Source: Sphingomonas_D zeicaulis
GTDB taxonomy: Bacteria > Pseudomonadota > Alphaproteobacteria > Sphingomonadales > Sphingomonadaceae
Direction: 5' to 3'
Assembly: GCF_050433225.1 (NCBI RefSeq)
Contig: NZ_JBNPXQ010000001.1
Span: forward strand, 434,001 to 498,000
DNA length: 64,000 nt
In this document: positions 47,619 through 56,579 of the stretch, piece after piece
How positions within the stretch are numbered: the first letter of the stretch is position 1
How the letters are laid out: every line of letters begins with the position of its first letter
Made by a program: the position numbers and the translations under genes
The notes under the pieces: model-generated
What the model saw: the letters and a program-made list of their open reading frames with translations, nothing else
Told to the model about the DNA's origin: nothing
Databases searched by the model: none

Positions 47619-48043
47619 CCCCACTCCACGCGCCGCCCTCTGATGCCGGGCTCGTACCGCAGGAAAAGGCGCCCGCCAAGCGACCTCCGTGCGGAACTTC
47701 ATCCGCAGCCGTAATGAAGCACCCCGGGTTCGACGAAATGAGCGCCCTGCGTGGCCGATCGATAATGTTCGCGCAGGGCGGCAGGGCGCAGGGGCAAGGC
47801 GAACCATAGCAAAACCGGTCGATCTCAGCGATTTCTTGGCAACTTGGTCCATTTCGGTGGGAATCACGCGGTGCCGGTCGGCCGAAACCGTCGTTGCGAA
47901 GCTTGGGTGCCGGGCTTTTCGATTTGTCCCGGCATGTAAGCGACGGCAGCCAAGACGGCTCGACAGGCGACGAAAGCCGCTGCACATGGTGCCCTGTGCG
48001 CCGCCGGCTCCGGCAAGCGGCTGTGGGAGGAGCAAGGCCGATC
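47619..48043. other. Divergent promoter region of the type I secretion genes
   Basis: 425 bases between the ABC transporter gene and the TolC-like gene. It holds an 8-bp dyad GCCCTGCG / CGCAGGGC (47744-47779). No coding sequence is convincing. Promoters for both directions must lie here. Confidence 0.45.
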
Positions 48044-49771
48044 ATGAGCAACCCCGACGCTGTCGCCGAACGTCCGCCAAGGTTCGCCGCCTGGCTGATG
48101 GAGCCGATGCAGCGCAACCGCCAGACCTATATCAAGGTCGCGATCGCGGCGGCGATGATCAATATCTTCGGCCTGCTGACCTCGCTGTTCACGATGACGG
48201 TCTACGACCGGGTGGTGCCCAACAACGCGACCTCCTCGCTGATTGCACTGACGATCGGCCTGGCGATCGTGGTGATCTTCGATTTCGTGCTGCGCACGTT
48301 GCGTGCCTATCTGGTGGACGTCGCTGGCGCCGACATCGACCATGAGGTCGGCTCCACCGTGTTCCAGCGGCTGCTGGCGCTGCGGCTGGACCTGCGCAAG
48401 GGATCGACCGGCGCGCTGACCGCACTGATGCGCGAACTGGAGACGCTGCGCGAATTCTTCGCCTCCGCCACGCTGACCGCGGTGGTCGACGTGCCGTTCA
48501 TCGTCGTGACATTGCTGGTGACCGCCGCGATCGGCGGCGTCGTGGTGATCGTGCCGCTGATCATGATCCCGCTCGTCGTGCTGGTCGGCTGGCTGACGCA
48601 TCCGGCGATGGACCGGCTTTCGGCGCGCGCGATGAGCGGCGGGCTGCTCAAGCAGTCGGTGCTGGTCGAGACGGTCGGCGGGCTGGAGATGATCAAGAGT
48701 TCGGGCGCGGGCCCGCTGCTGGCGCGCCGCTGGGCGAAGGCGGTGGACGATCACGCGGACAGTTCGCTGCGGCAGCGGCTGGTCTCTTCGATCAGCGTCA
48801 ATTTCGCGAGCTCCGCCAACACCATCGCCTATGCCGGCGTGGTCGTGGTAGGCGTGACCCTGATCGCCAAGAATGAGCTGACGATGGGCGGCCTCATCGC
48901 CTGCTCGATCCTCGCCGGCCGCGCGGTGGCGCCGCTGGGGCAGATCGCGCAGATGCTGTCGCGCCTCACGGCCACGCGCACCTCCTACCGCCAGCTGCAG
49001 GAACTGATGTCGACCCCGGCGGAAGGGCCGGAGGCGACGCCGCTGAAGATGACGCGGATCGAAGGGCGGATCGAGTTCCGCAACGTTTCCTTCCGATATC
49101 CCGGCGCCGCCGAGCGCGCGCTCGATGGGGTGAGCTTCACGATCGCGCCGGGCGAGCGCGTCGGCCTGCTCGGCCGCGTCGGTTCGGGGAAGTCGACGAT
49201 CGCGCGGCTGATCCTTGGGCTCTATCCGCCCGAGGACGGGCTGGTGATGATCGATGGCGCGGACATCCGCCAATATGATCCGTCGGAGCTGCGCCGCCAC
49301 ATCGGAGCTGCGATGCAGGACAATGTGCTGCTGAGCGGCACCGTACGCGAGAATATCTCGCTGGGCCGCGCCGAGGTGGACGATGAGGAGCTCGTCCGCC
49401 TGTGCACGATATCGGGCACGCACCAGTTCATGGGGCAACTCGTCAACGGCTATGACCTGCGGCTGGCCGATCGTGGCGAGAGCCTGTCGGGCGGGCAGCG
49501 CCAGTCGATCGCGATCGCGCGCTCGCTGGCGGGCAAGCCCAAGGTGATGGTGTTCGACGAGCCGACCAGCGCGATGGATGCGCAGACCGAGGACGCACTG
49601 CTTCAGCGCCTGGGCGCCGAGCTGGCGGATCGCACCCTGGTGCTGATCACCCACCGCCCGCCGCTGTTGCGCCTCGTCAACCGCATCATCCTGATGGACC
49701 GCGGCCGCATTCAGCTCGATGGCCCGCGCGACAAGGTGCTGGAGCAGATCCGGCCGTCGAAGGCGGCGTAA
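48044..49771 (+). CDS. Type I secretion ABC transporter (LapB-like, no C39 domain)
   Basis: 575 residues from the ATG at 48044 (GGGAGGAG upstream). Six-helix membrane domain at 25-310, then nucleotide domain: Walker A LLGRVGSGKSTIA, signature LSGGQRQSIAIARS, Walker B VMVFDEPTSAMD. There is no N-terminal C39-like peptidase domain, which fits RTX adhesin exporters of the LapB kind. Divergent from the fusion protein and TolC-like genes. Confidence 0.92.
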   Translation: MSNPDAVAERPPRFAAWLMEPMQRNRQTYIKVAIAAAMINIFGLLTSLFTMTVYDRVVPNNATSSLIALTIGLAIVVIFDFVLRTLRAYLVDVAGADIDHEVGSTVFQRLLALRLDLRKGSTGALTALMRELETLREFFASATLTAVVDVPFIVVTLLVTAAIGGVVVIVPLIMIPLVVLVGWLTHPAMDRLSARAMSGGLLKQSVLVETVGGLEMIKSSGAGPLLARRWAKAVDDHADSSLRQRLVSSISVNFASSANTIAYAGVVVVGVTLIAKNELTMGGLIACSILAGRAVAPLGQIAQMLSRLTATRTSYRQLQELMSTPAEGPEATPLKMTRIEGRIEFRNVSFRYPGAAERALDGVSFTIAPGERVGLLGRVGSGKSTIARLILGLYPPEDGLVMIDGADIRQYDPSELRRHIGAAMQDNVLLSGTVRENISLGRAEVDDEELVRLCTISGTHQFMGQLVNGYDLRLADRGESLSGGQRQSIAIARSLAGKPKVMVFDEPTSAMDAQTEDALLQRLGAELADRTLVLITHRPPLLRLVNRIILMDRGRIQLDGPRDKVLEQIRPSKAA

Positions 49772-49905
49772 GGGGGGGGCGTGCATTTCCCCCTCTCCGT
49801 TCGTCCCGGACGCAATCGGCGAGCGAGTCGCGCGAAAAACGCGTCAGGCTTCAGGCGCGGAACGCCGCGGTCCCTCGAATTCGCTCAGGACGACGGCGGT
49901 AGAGC
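49772..49905. repeat. Intergenic repeat between ABC transporter and acyl-CoA dehydrogenase
   Basis: Contains CCGTTCGTCCCGGACGC and the inverted TCGAATTCGCTCAGGACGAC, a degenerate member of the GTTCGTCC...AGGACGAAC family seen at 4594, 16863 and 19921. It lies between two convergent genes. Confidence 0.5.
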
Positions 49906-51615
49906 TCACGCCAGAAACGCTTCCGCCTCCACCGCATAGAGCAGGCCGGCACCGTCCAGCGCCGCCGGCTTGAGGCCGGCGGCTTCCGGCACGATGTGGC
50001 GGACGAAATAGTCCGCCGCCGCGCGCTTCATCGCCAGGAAGGCGGGGTCGCCTTCGGCGTCCGCCGCGATCCGACCCTGGCGCTCCATCTGCCAGCCGGC
50101 GACGGCCACCGCGAGCATCGTCAGGAAGGGCATGCTGCCCGCCAGCCGGTCGTCGGCGCCGGCCGTGGCAAGGTGGCGGCCGACCTCGGCGCAATCGGCG
50201 ATCAGGCGTGCCAGCCCTTCATTCTCGGCGTCGCGCTGCATGTCGGCGATCAGCGCGTCGAACGGCGCGCCGCCGCCCAGCGCCAGCTTGCGGCCGACGA
50301 GGTCGGCGGCCTGGATGCCGTTGGTGCCCTCGTAAATCGGGGCGATGCGGATGTCGCGATAATGCTGGGCGGCGCCGGTTTCCTCGATGAAGCCCATGCC
50401 GCCATGCACCTGCACGCCGAGCGACGCGATTTCGCAGCCGGCATCGGTGCCCCAGGATTTGGCGAGCGGGGTGAGCAGTTCGACGCGGTCACGCGCGGCC
50501 TCGTCCCCGAGATGCGCGCGGTCCAACTGGCCGATCGCATAATAGACCAGCGCGCGGGCGCCCTGGGTCAGCGCCTTCATGCGCAGCAGCATGCGGCGGA
50601 CATCGGGATGCTCGATGATCGGCACGGGTTCGCGTGAAGGCGCGCCGGCGCGCGCCGACTGCACCCGGTCCACCGCATAGGCCACCGCCTGCTGCGTCGC
50701 GCGCTCGCCGATCTGAACGCCCTGCAGCCCGACGTTAAGCCGGGCATTGTTCATCATCACGAACATCGCAGCGATGCCGCCATGCTCGGCGCCGATCAGC
50801 TCGCCATGGCAATCGTCATGATCGCCATAGCTCATGACGCAGGTGGGCGAGGCGTGGATGCCGAGCTTGTGCTCGATCGAGACACAGCGGACGTCGTTGG
50901 GGGTACCGTCGTCGCGCAGCTTGGGGACGAGGAACAGCGAGATTCCGCGGGTGCCCGCCGGCGCGCCCGGCGTGCGCGCGAGGACGAGGTGGAGGATATT
51001 GTCCGCCAGCTCATGCTCGCCGAAGGTGATGAAGATCTTGGTGCCCTTGATCCGCCAGCTTCCGTCCGCCGCCTGCGCAGCGGTGGTGCGCAGCGCCCCG
51101 ACGTCAGACCCGGCCTGCGGCTCGGTGAGGTTCATCGTGCCGGTCCATTCGCCGGTGATGAGTTTGGGCAGCCACTTCGCCTTCTGATCATCGGTGCCAT
51201 AGGCGATCAGCGCCTCGATCGCGCCCGGCGTCAGCATGTTGACCAGCGAGAAGCCCATGTTGGCGCTGCCGAGATCCTCCATCACCGCCGCGGCGAGTGC
51301 ATAGGGCAGGCCCTGGCCGCCATAGGACTCAGGGCCGTTGAGCGAGCCCCAGCCGCCCGCGACGAACGCCTGGTACGCCTCCCTGAACCCTGCCGGCAGG
51401 ATGACCCGGCCATCCTCCCAGCGCGCGCCCTCGGTGTCGCCGATCCGGTTGAGCGGCGCATATTCGCCCGCGGCGAACGCGCCGGCGCCTTCGAGGATCG
51501 CATCCACCATGTCCGGCGAGGCAGCCTCGTAGCGGGCGTCGGCCGCAAGCGCGGCGATGCCGACGACATGCTCCAGCACGAAGCGCTGTTCAGCCACCGG
51601 GGGCGTATAGGTCAT
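49906..51615 (-). CDS. Acyl-CoA dehydrogenase, DmdC-like
   Basis: 569 residues from the ATG at 51615 (GAGGAG upstream). The N-terminal extension YTPPVAEQRFVLEHVVGI and the extra C-terminal domain after YEGTNGIQAADL (catalytic Glu) are typical of the long DmdC group. FAD-binding segments LTEPQAGSDVGALRTTA and GTKIFITFGEHE are intact. It likely oxidises an acyl-CoA to the enoyl-CoA; the methylmercaptopropionyl substrate of true DmdC is not proven. Confidence 0.9.
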   Translation of the reverse strand: MTYTPPVAEQRFVLEHVVGIAALAADARYEAASPDMVDAILEGAGAFAAGEYAPLNRIGDTEGARWEDGRVILPAGFREAYQAFVAGGWGSLNGPESYGGQGLPYALAAAVMEDLGSANMGFSLVNMLTPGAIEALIAYGTDDQKAKWLPKLITGEWTGTMNLTEPQAGSDVGALRTTAAQAADGSWRIKGTKIFITFGEHELADNILHLVLARTPGAPAGTRGISLFLVPKLRDDGTPNDVRCVSIEHKLGIHASPTCVMSYGDHDDCHGELIGAEHGGIAAMFVMMNNARLNVGLQGVQIGERATQQAVAYAVDRVQSARAGAPSREPVPIIEHPDVRRMLLRMKALTQGARALVYYAIGQLDRAHLGDEAARDRVELLTPLAKSWGTDAGCEIASLGVQVHGGMGFIEETGAAQHYRDIRIAPIYEGTNGIQAADLVGRKLALGGGAPFDALIADMQRDAENEGLARLIADCAEVGRHLATAGADDRLAGSMPFLTMLAVAVAGWQMERQGRIAADAEGDPAFLAMKRAAADYFVRHIVPEAAGLKPAALDGAGLLYAVEAEAFLA

Positions 51616-51664
51616 GGCGGGCTCCTCTCTTGCCTCTCGTGGGCGGGCGCTATAGCGCCGCAAA

Positions 51665-52627
51665 ATGCACGGCTCAAACGGCCCCTTCACGACCGAAATC
51701 TGCCGCTACGGCACGGCCGCGATCGCGCGCGCGGCGGCCGTGATCGGGGAGGGCGGCACGGTCGCGATCCCCACCGAAACCGTCTACGGCCTCGCCGCTG
51801 ATTCGACCGATGGAGAGGCCGTCGCGCGCATCTATGCCGCCAAGGGCCGGCCTTCGTTCAACCCGCTGATCGTCCATGTTGCGGACGTGGCCGCGGCGGC
51901 GCGGCTGGCGGCGATCGATCCGGTGTCGCAGCGGCTGATCGACGCATTCTGGCCAGGGCCGCTGACACTGGTGCTGCCGCTTGTGCCCGACAGCCCCATC
52001 GCCTCGATCGTCACCGCCGGGCTGCCGACGGTCGCGATCCGCTGCCCGGCGCACCGGGCGATGCGTGACCTGCTCGCCGCCTGCGGCCGGCCGCTCGCGG
52101 CACCATCTGCCAATCCCAGCGGCGGCATCAGCGCGACCCGCGCGGAGCATGTGATGGCGGGGCTGGGCGGACGCATCCCGCTGATCGTCGACGATGGCGC
52201 GACCGCGATGGGGCTGGAATCGACCATTGCCGCCGCTGCGCCCGACCATATGCGCCTGCTCCGCCCCGGCCCGATTACCGCCGAGCAGCTGGGCGAAGCG
52301 GCTGGCGGGCTGCCGGTGGTCGCGGCGGATGGCGGCAGCATCGAGGCGCCGGGGCAGCTTTCGAGCCATTATGCGCCGGGCACGCCGCTGGCGATCGACG
52401 TGATCGCGCCGGCCGCCGATTCATTCGTGATCGGTTTCGGTGAGGCGGACGGAGACATCAATCTCAGCCCGTCGGCCGATCTCGTCGAGGCCGCCGCCGG
52501 GCTGTTCGACGCGCTCCACCGCGCCGATGCCAGTGGCCGGACGAGCATCGCGGTGCGCCCGATCCCGCAGGACGGGCTGGGGGCGGCGATCAACGACCGC
52601 CTGCGCCGTGCTGCGCATCGGGATTGA
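51665..52627 (+). CDS. Sua5/YciO/YrdC family threonylcarbamoyl-AMP synthase
   Basis: 320 residues with the YrdC domain (GGTVAIPTETVYGLAADST, KGRPSFNPLIVHV, APSANPSGGISATRAEHV) followed by a Sua5 C-terminal domain (about 230-320). It makes threonylcarbamoyl-AMP for t6A in tRNA. It has no clear ribosome binding site and might be leaderless. Divergent from the acyl-CoA dehydrogenase with 49 bases between starts. Confidence 0.92.
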   Translation: MHGSNGPFTTEICRYGTAAIARAAAVIGEGGTVAIPTETVYGLAADSTDGEAVARIYAAKGRPSFNPLIVHVADVAAAARLAAIDPVSQRLIDAFWPGPLTLVLPLVPDSPIASIVTAGLPTVAIRCPAHRAMRDLLAACGRPLAAPSANPSGGISATRAEHVMAGLGGRIPLIVDDGATAMGLESTIAAAAPDHMRLLRPGPITAEQLGEAAGGLPVVAADGGSIEAPGQLSSHYAPGTPLAIDVIAPAADSFVIGFGEADGDINLSPSADLVEAAAGLFDALHRADASGRTSIAVRPIPQDGLGAAINDRLRRAAHRD

Positions 52628-52637
52628 GCTTTTTGCC

Positions 52638-52652
52638 CCTCTTCTGAAGAGG
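52638..52652 (+). terminator. Short stem-loop after the Sua5 gene
   Basis: CCTCTT-CTG-AAGAGG, preceded by TTTTTG, ten bases after the stop codon. Small but perfect stem. Confidence 0.45.
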
Positions 52653-52709
52653 AGTGGAGCGATTACCTCCCTCCACTCACCGCATTCATGAGCCGTTCAG
52701 CGATTTTGT

Positions 52710-52725
52710 GACTACACGTGTAGTC
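52710..52725. promoter_or_regulatory. BlaI/MecI-type operator 1
   Basis: GACTACACGTGTAGTC is a perfect 16-bp palindrome with the TACA-N2-TGTA core of BlaI/MecI sites. It lies 39 bases before the repressor ATG, where a repressor would block transcription. Confidence 0.75.
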
Positions 52726-52732
52726 GTACTTC

Positions 52733-52748
52733 GATTACATCCGTAGTC
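52733..52748. promoter_or_regulatory. BlaI/MecI-type operator 2
   Basis: GATTACATCCGTAGTC is an imperfect copy of operator 1, with half-sites GATTACA and GTAGTC. The centre-to-centre distance is 23 bp, about two helical turns, so two repressor dimers could bind on the same face. Confidence 0.6.
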
Positions 52749-52763
52749 AGGGAGGTCGGGACA

Positions 52764-53132
52764 ATGACCGAGCGGATCAGCGAAGCCGAACATGCCGTGA
52801 TGGAGGTGCTGTGGGATGAAGCCCCGCTCACCGCCGCAGAGGTTGCCGAACGCATCGATCCGGTGCGGGGCTGGAGCGATCGCACCGTCAAGACGATGCT
52901 GTCGCGCCTGCTGGGCAAGGGTGTGCTCGCGCATGAGGAAGACGGGCGGCGTTATCTCTACCGGCCGACGATCGAGCGCGTCGATTATGTCGCGGGCGAG
53001 TCGCGCAAGCTGATGGACCGGTTGTTCGGTGGCCGGATCACGCCGCTGGTCGCGCATCTCGCCGAACGCGACGCGCTGAGCGATGAGGATCTCGACGAGA
53101 TCGAGGCGCTGCTCAAGGCGTTACGGTCATGA
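52764..53132 (+). CDS. BlaI/MecI/CopY-family repressor
   Basis: 122 residues, GGAGG upstream. The winged helix is in ISEAEHAVMEVLWDEAPLTA and RTVKTMLSRLLGKGVLAHEEDGRRYLYRPT; the C-terminal half dimerises and holds the usual cleavage region. It overlaps the M56 gene by four bases. It likely binds the two palindromes just upstream and is released when cleaved after BlaR1-type signalling. Confidence 0.92.
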   Translation: MTERISEAEHAVMEVLWDEAPLTAAEVAERIDPVRGWSDRTVKTMLSRLLGKGVLAHEEDGRRYLYRPTIERVDYVAGESRKLMDRLFGGRITPLVAHLAERDALSDEDLDEIEALLKALRS

Positions 53133-54847
53133 CCGGGTGGATCGTCCAGACGCTGGTCGCCACGAGCCTGCTGATGGTGATCGTGATGCTGCTGCGCGAG
53201 CGTGCGGCAGCGCTGTTCGGCCCGCGCATCGCCTATCTGCTGTGGCTGCTGCCCGCCCTGCGCATGGTGCTGCCGCCGCTGCCGCGCAGCCTGATCGACC
53301 CGCCGATCGAGCAATTGCCGGTGCTGGTCGACTTCGTCTCGCTGGACGGCGTGATTGCGCCCGCGCGTTCGGGCACCGCCGATCCGCTGCCGACGCTGTG
53401 GGATCCGATCGCGGCGTTGCCGTGGGGCACGATCCTGTTGGTGCTGTGGCTGGGCGGCGCGGCGCTGCATTTCGGCTGGCACATCCTCGCCTATCGTCGC
53501 TTCGTGCGTCGCACGCTTTCGCAGGCGACGCCGCTGCCGCGCCTAGACCGCGACGGCATCGAGGTGTGTGCAAGCTGGGCGGTCGACGGGCCGTTCGCCA
53601 CCGGCGTGTTCGTAAAAACGGTGGTGCTGCCGCACGACTGGCGCTGGCGCTACAGCGAGGAGGAGCTTCGCCTCGCGCTGCGCCACGAGTTCATCCATCA
53701 TCTGCGTTGGGACCTGTCCGCCAATTTCGCGGCGCTGGCGCTCCTCTCTCTCCATTGGTTCAATCCGATCGCGCACCGCGCCTGGCGCGCGTTTCGTGCC
53801 GATCAGGAACTGGCCTGCGACGCGCTGGTACTGGCGGGGGCGACCCCGGCCGAGCGCCACAGCTATGGCCTTGCGGTGGTCAAGTCCGCCTGTTCGCGGA
53901 CACCGGTCGCCGCCTGCACTCTCGGGAGCCGTGATGAACTCAAGAGGAGACTACGCATGATGAAGTCGGGCAAGCGCTCGCCGGGCCGCAGCGTTTCGGG
54001 CGCCGTCCTGGCGGTTGCGCTGCTGGCGGGCGGGCTGGCGCTGACCGCATCCGGGGGCATGGCAGCCGAGGCCGCGAGCGAGGTGGTGAAGCCGATCGGC
54101 GTCGCGCTGGTCGGCGCGCCGGTTCCGCCGGAATCGTTCGAGCTGCCGGCCGCGCCCGAGGCGCCGCTGGTCGATGCGCCGGCGCCGCCTGCCGCCCCGG
54201 TGGTGGCCCTGGCCGCGCCCAGCGCGCCGCCCGCCATCCCGGCCGTCGTCCCGCCGGAGGCTCCGCTGCCGCCGGCGCCGCCGGCGCCGCCCGCTCCGCC
54301 AGCCATGCCGCGCTGGGCGGACGGCAGCGAAGCAGCCGAGGCCGCGGCCGACGCCGCCGAGCGCGCCGCCGACCGTGCGGAACGCGCCGCCGAGCGCCGG
54401 GCCGCGGCGATCGAACGCGCCGCGCAAGCCCGCGAACGGGCGCTGGAGCGTGCCGGGGAGGCGCGTGAACGGGCCGCCGAGCGCGCCGCAGAGGCTGCCG
54501 AGCGCCATGCCGAACGGTCCGCCGAGCGCCACGCCTATATGATGGTGCTGGACGAGAAGGGCGATCGTCGCGTCACCGCCGGCGGCCATGGCCGGTGCAA
54601 CGGCAAGGGGCGGGTGACCGAGACGCAGGTCGTCACCCGCGGCGAAGGCGATGGCGCGACCCGCCGGGTGGTCGTGTGCGCCGCTGCGCCCAGCGAGGCG
54701 GAAGTGCGCAAGCTGACGATCGACGCGCTGGAAAAGGCCCGCGCGAATCTGTCGCGGACGCATGCGCTGCAGGGCAATCACCTGCAGGAAGCGCTGGCCG
54801 GGCTGGACGCGGAACTGGCGCGGCTGCGCGTCGCGCCGGCGAAGTAA
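53129..54847 (+). CDS. M56 (BlaR1-like) metalloprotease with atypical extracellular tail
   Basis: 572 residues. Membrane helices at about 7-22, 35-50 and 100-120 flank the M56 domain with H186-E-F-I-H190 (zinc) and E227 in RADQELACD. After a fourth helix (288-308) the tail differs from BlaR1: a Pro/Ala-rich stretch (331-395), an Ala/Glu/Arg coiled-coil (400-469), and a small C-terminal domain with C490 and C517. There is no penicillin-binding SxxK sensor. Partner repressor is upstream. The signal is unknown. Confidence 0.82.
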   Translation: MTGWIVQTLVATSLLMVIVMLLRERAAALFGPRIAYLLWLLPALRMVLPPLPRSLIDPPIEQLPVLVDFVSLDGVIAPARSGTADPLPTLWDPIAALPWGTILLVLWLGGAALHFGWHILAYRRFVRRTLSQATPLPRLDRDGIEVCASWAVDGPFATGVFVKTVVLPHDWRWRYSEEELRLALRHEFIHHLRWDLSANFAALALLSLHWFNPIAHRAWRAFRADQELACDALVLAGATPAERHSYGLAVVKSACSRTPVAACTLGSRDELKRRLRMMKSGKRSPGRSVSGAVLAVALLAGGLALTASGGMAAEAASEVVKPIGVALVGAPVPPESFELPAAPEAPLVDAPAPPAAPVVALAAPSAPPAIPAVVPPEAPLPPAPPAPPAPPAMPRWADGSEAAEAAADAAERAADRAERAAERRAAAIERAAQARERALERAGEARERAAERAAEAAERHAERSAERHAYMMVLDEKGDRRVTAGGHGRCNGKGRVTETQVVTRGEGDGATRRVVVCAAAPSEAEVRKLTIDALEKARANLSRTHALQGNHLQEALAGLDAELARLRVAPAK

Positions 54848-54970
54848 GCGGCGTCGGCCGCCGCGGCATCTCATAACCTGGACCCGCCGCATGCGGCAGG
54901 GGCGGGGCCGGCGCGCACGAGCATCGCGTCGGCCCTTGCTTCTCATCGTGGAATCGCCACATCGAAGGGT

Positions 54971-55828
54971 ATGAACGATCAACCGACCGGCCTGGCGGTG
55001 GAGGTCGAGCCGCTGGTGCGGCGGATCCTCGCCCCCAACCCCTCGCCCTACACCTATACCGGCACGCAGACCTATGTCGTCGGCCGGGGCGAGGTGGCGG
55101 TGATCGATCCCGGCCCGGCAGAAGCCGCGCACGTCGCGGCGATCCTCGCGGCGGTAGCCGGAGAGCGGGTCAGCGCGATCATGTGTACGCACACGCATCG
55201 CGATCACAGCCCGGCAGCCGTGGCGGTGGCCAAGGCGACCGGTGCGGAGATCGTTGGCTGCGCACCGCTCGCGCTGGTCGACGATGGCCCGCGCGCCGAT
55301 TCGGCTTTCGATGCGGGCTATGCGCCGGACCGGGTGCTGACCGACGGCGAACGGGTGACCGGCCCCGGCTGGACGCTGGAGGCGGTGGCGACGCCCGGCC
55401 ACACCTCCAACCATCTCTGCTTCGCGCTGGTCGAGAGCGGCGCGCTGTTCACCGGTGACCATGTGATGGGCTGGTCCACGACGGTGGTGGCGCCCCCGGA
55501 TGGCGATATGGCCGCGTACATGGCGAGCCTGGAGCGGCTGATCGTGCGCGAGGACCGCGTCTATTATCCCGCGCATGGCGATCTCGTCGAACGGCCGCAG
55601 CGCTTCGTCCGCCACATGGCGGCGCACCGCAAGCAGCGCGAGAAGCAGATCCTGTCGCTGCTGCGCGAGGGCGAACTCGGCGTGCCGGCGATGGTCGCGC
55701 GCATGTATGTCGGGCTCGACCACCGGTTGGTCGGCGCCGCGGGGCGATCGGTGCTCGCGCACCTGATCGACCTCGGCAATCGCGGCGTGGTGGTGGCCGA
55801 AGGCGATCATTGGCGGCTGGCGGCCTGA
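54971..55828 (+). CDS. MBL-fold hydrolase, LACTB2-like
   Basis: 285 residues. The zinc motif CTHTHRDHSP gives H74, H76, D78, H79; a C-terminal winged-helix-like part (about 220-285) is as in LACTB2 and related nucleases. TPGHTSNHLCF and LFTGDHVMGWS are further family motifs. Cytoplasmic. It is one base before the DUF4230 gene, so co-transcribed. Confidence 0.87.
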   Translation: MNDQPTGLAVEVEPLVRRILAPNPSPYTYTGTQTYVVGRGEVAVIDPGPAEAAHVAAILAAVAGERVSAIMCTHTHRDHSPAAVAVAKATGAEIVGCAPLALVDDGPRADSAFDAGYAPDRVLTDGERVTGPGWTLEAVATPGHTSNHLCFALVESGALFTGDHVMGWSTTVVAPPDGDMAAYMASLERLIVREDRVYYPAHGDLVERPQRFVRHMAAHRKQREKQILSLLREGELGVPAMVARMYVGLDHRLVGAAGRSVLAHLIDLGNRGVVVAEGDHWRLAA

Positions 55829-55829
55829 C

Positions 55830-56531
55830 ATGCCCGGCTGGCTGAAGACGATGCTCGCCACCGCGGCGGGCGTGGCGCTGGCCCTGGTGGCCGGCTGGTA
55901 TGCGCTGCAGGGCATCGGATCCTATCTCGACGACAAGATCGCGCCCGCGCCGGAAACGATCGCACAGGCCAGCCTGGAGGGCATCCGCGAGCAGAACCGC
56001 CTTTCCACCTTCGCTGCGCGCTATGTGGCGGTGGTGACGAGCGAGCAGACCCGCATGGGACTGTTCAGCGCGCGCAAGACGATGATCATGCCGGGCATGG
56101 TCCGCTATGAGGTGGATCTGGCCAAGCTGACGCAGAAGGATGTCGCGTGGGACGGCGAGGCGAAGCGGCTGACCGTGACCTTGCCGCCGGTGGAGACCAG
56201 CCGGCCCGAGATCGATATGAATGCGGTGCGCGAATATGACAGCGGCGGGCTGCTGATCCGGCTGACCGACGCCGAAAAGACGCTCGATACTGCCAACCGC
56301 CGCCGTGGGTGGGAGGAATTGCAGCGCCAGGCGCGGCAGCCGCAGATGATGAAGCTGGCGCGTGACGCCACCCGCCGCGCGGTGGAGCGCAGCTTCGCGA
56401 TGCCGCTGAAGGCGGCGGGGTTCGACGCGCAGGTCAGTGTGCGCTTCGCAGACGAGCCCCAGCCGGGTAATGGCGAGCAGATGGACCGTTCGCGGTCGCT
56501 GGAAGAGATTTTCGGGAATCGTTCGGAATAA
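55830..56531 (+). CDS. DUF4230 family membrane-anchored protein
   Basis: 233 residues with one N-terminal helix (MLATAAGVALALVAGWYALQ). The body RLSTFAARYVAVVTSEQTR...MIMPGMVRYEVDLAKL matches the DUF4230 pattern. Role unknown. It sits between an MBL hydrolase and nadA and may belong to their transcript. Confidence 0.8.
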   Translation: MPGWLKTMLATAAGVALALVAGWYALQGIGSYLDDKIAPAPETIAQASLEGIREQNRLSTFAARYVAVVTSEQTRMGLFSARKTMIMPGMVRYEVDLAKLTQKDVAWDGEAKRLTVTLPPVETSRPEIDMNAVREYDSGGLLIRLTDAEKTLDTANRRRGWEELQRQARQPQMMKLARDATRRAVERSFAMPLKAAGFDAQVSVRFADEPQPGNGEQMDRSRSLEEIFGNRSE

Positions 56532-56579
56532 GCGCCCAACCAGCCTAGAGGGCGGCCGAGCGGAGGAGGAGAAGACGAG

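Noticed and set aside
47864..49786. A 640-codon minus-strand frame over the ABC transporter
   Set aside because: Antisense to a well-supported transporter gene with Walker motifs.
53129..54847. Beta-lactam sensor BlaR1 in the strict sense
   Set aside because: The membrane protease part fits, but no penicillin-binding sensor domain is present, so a beta-lactam signal is not supported.
53951..55915. A 654-codon minus-strand frame over the M56 gene
   Set aside because: Antisense to the repeat-rich M56 tail and the MBL gene; no domain.
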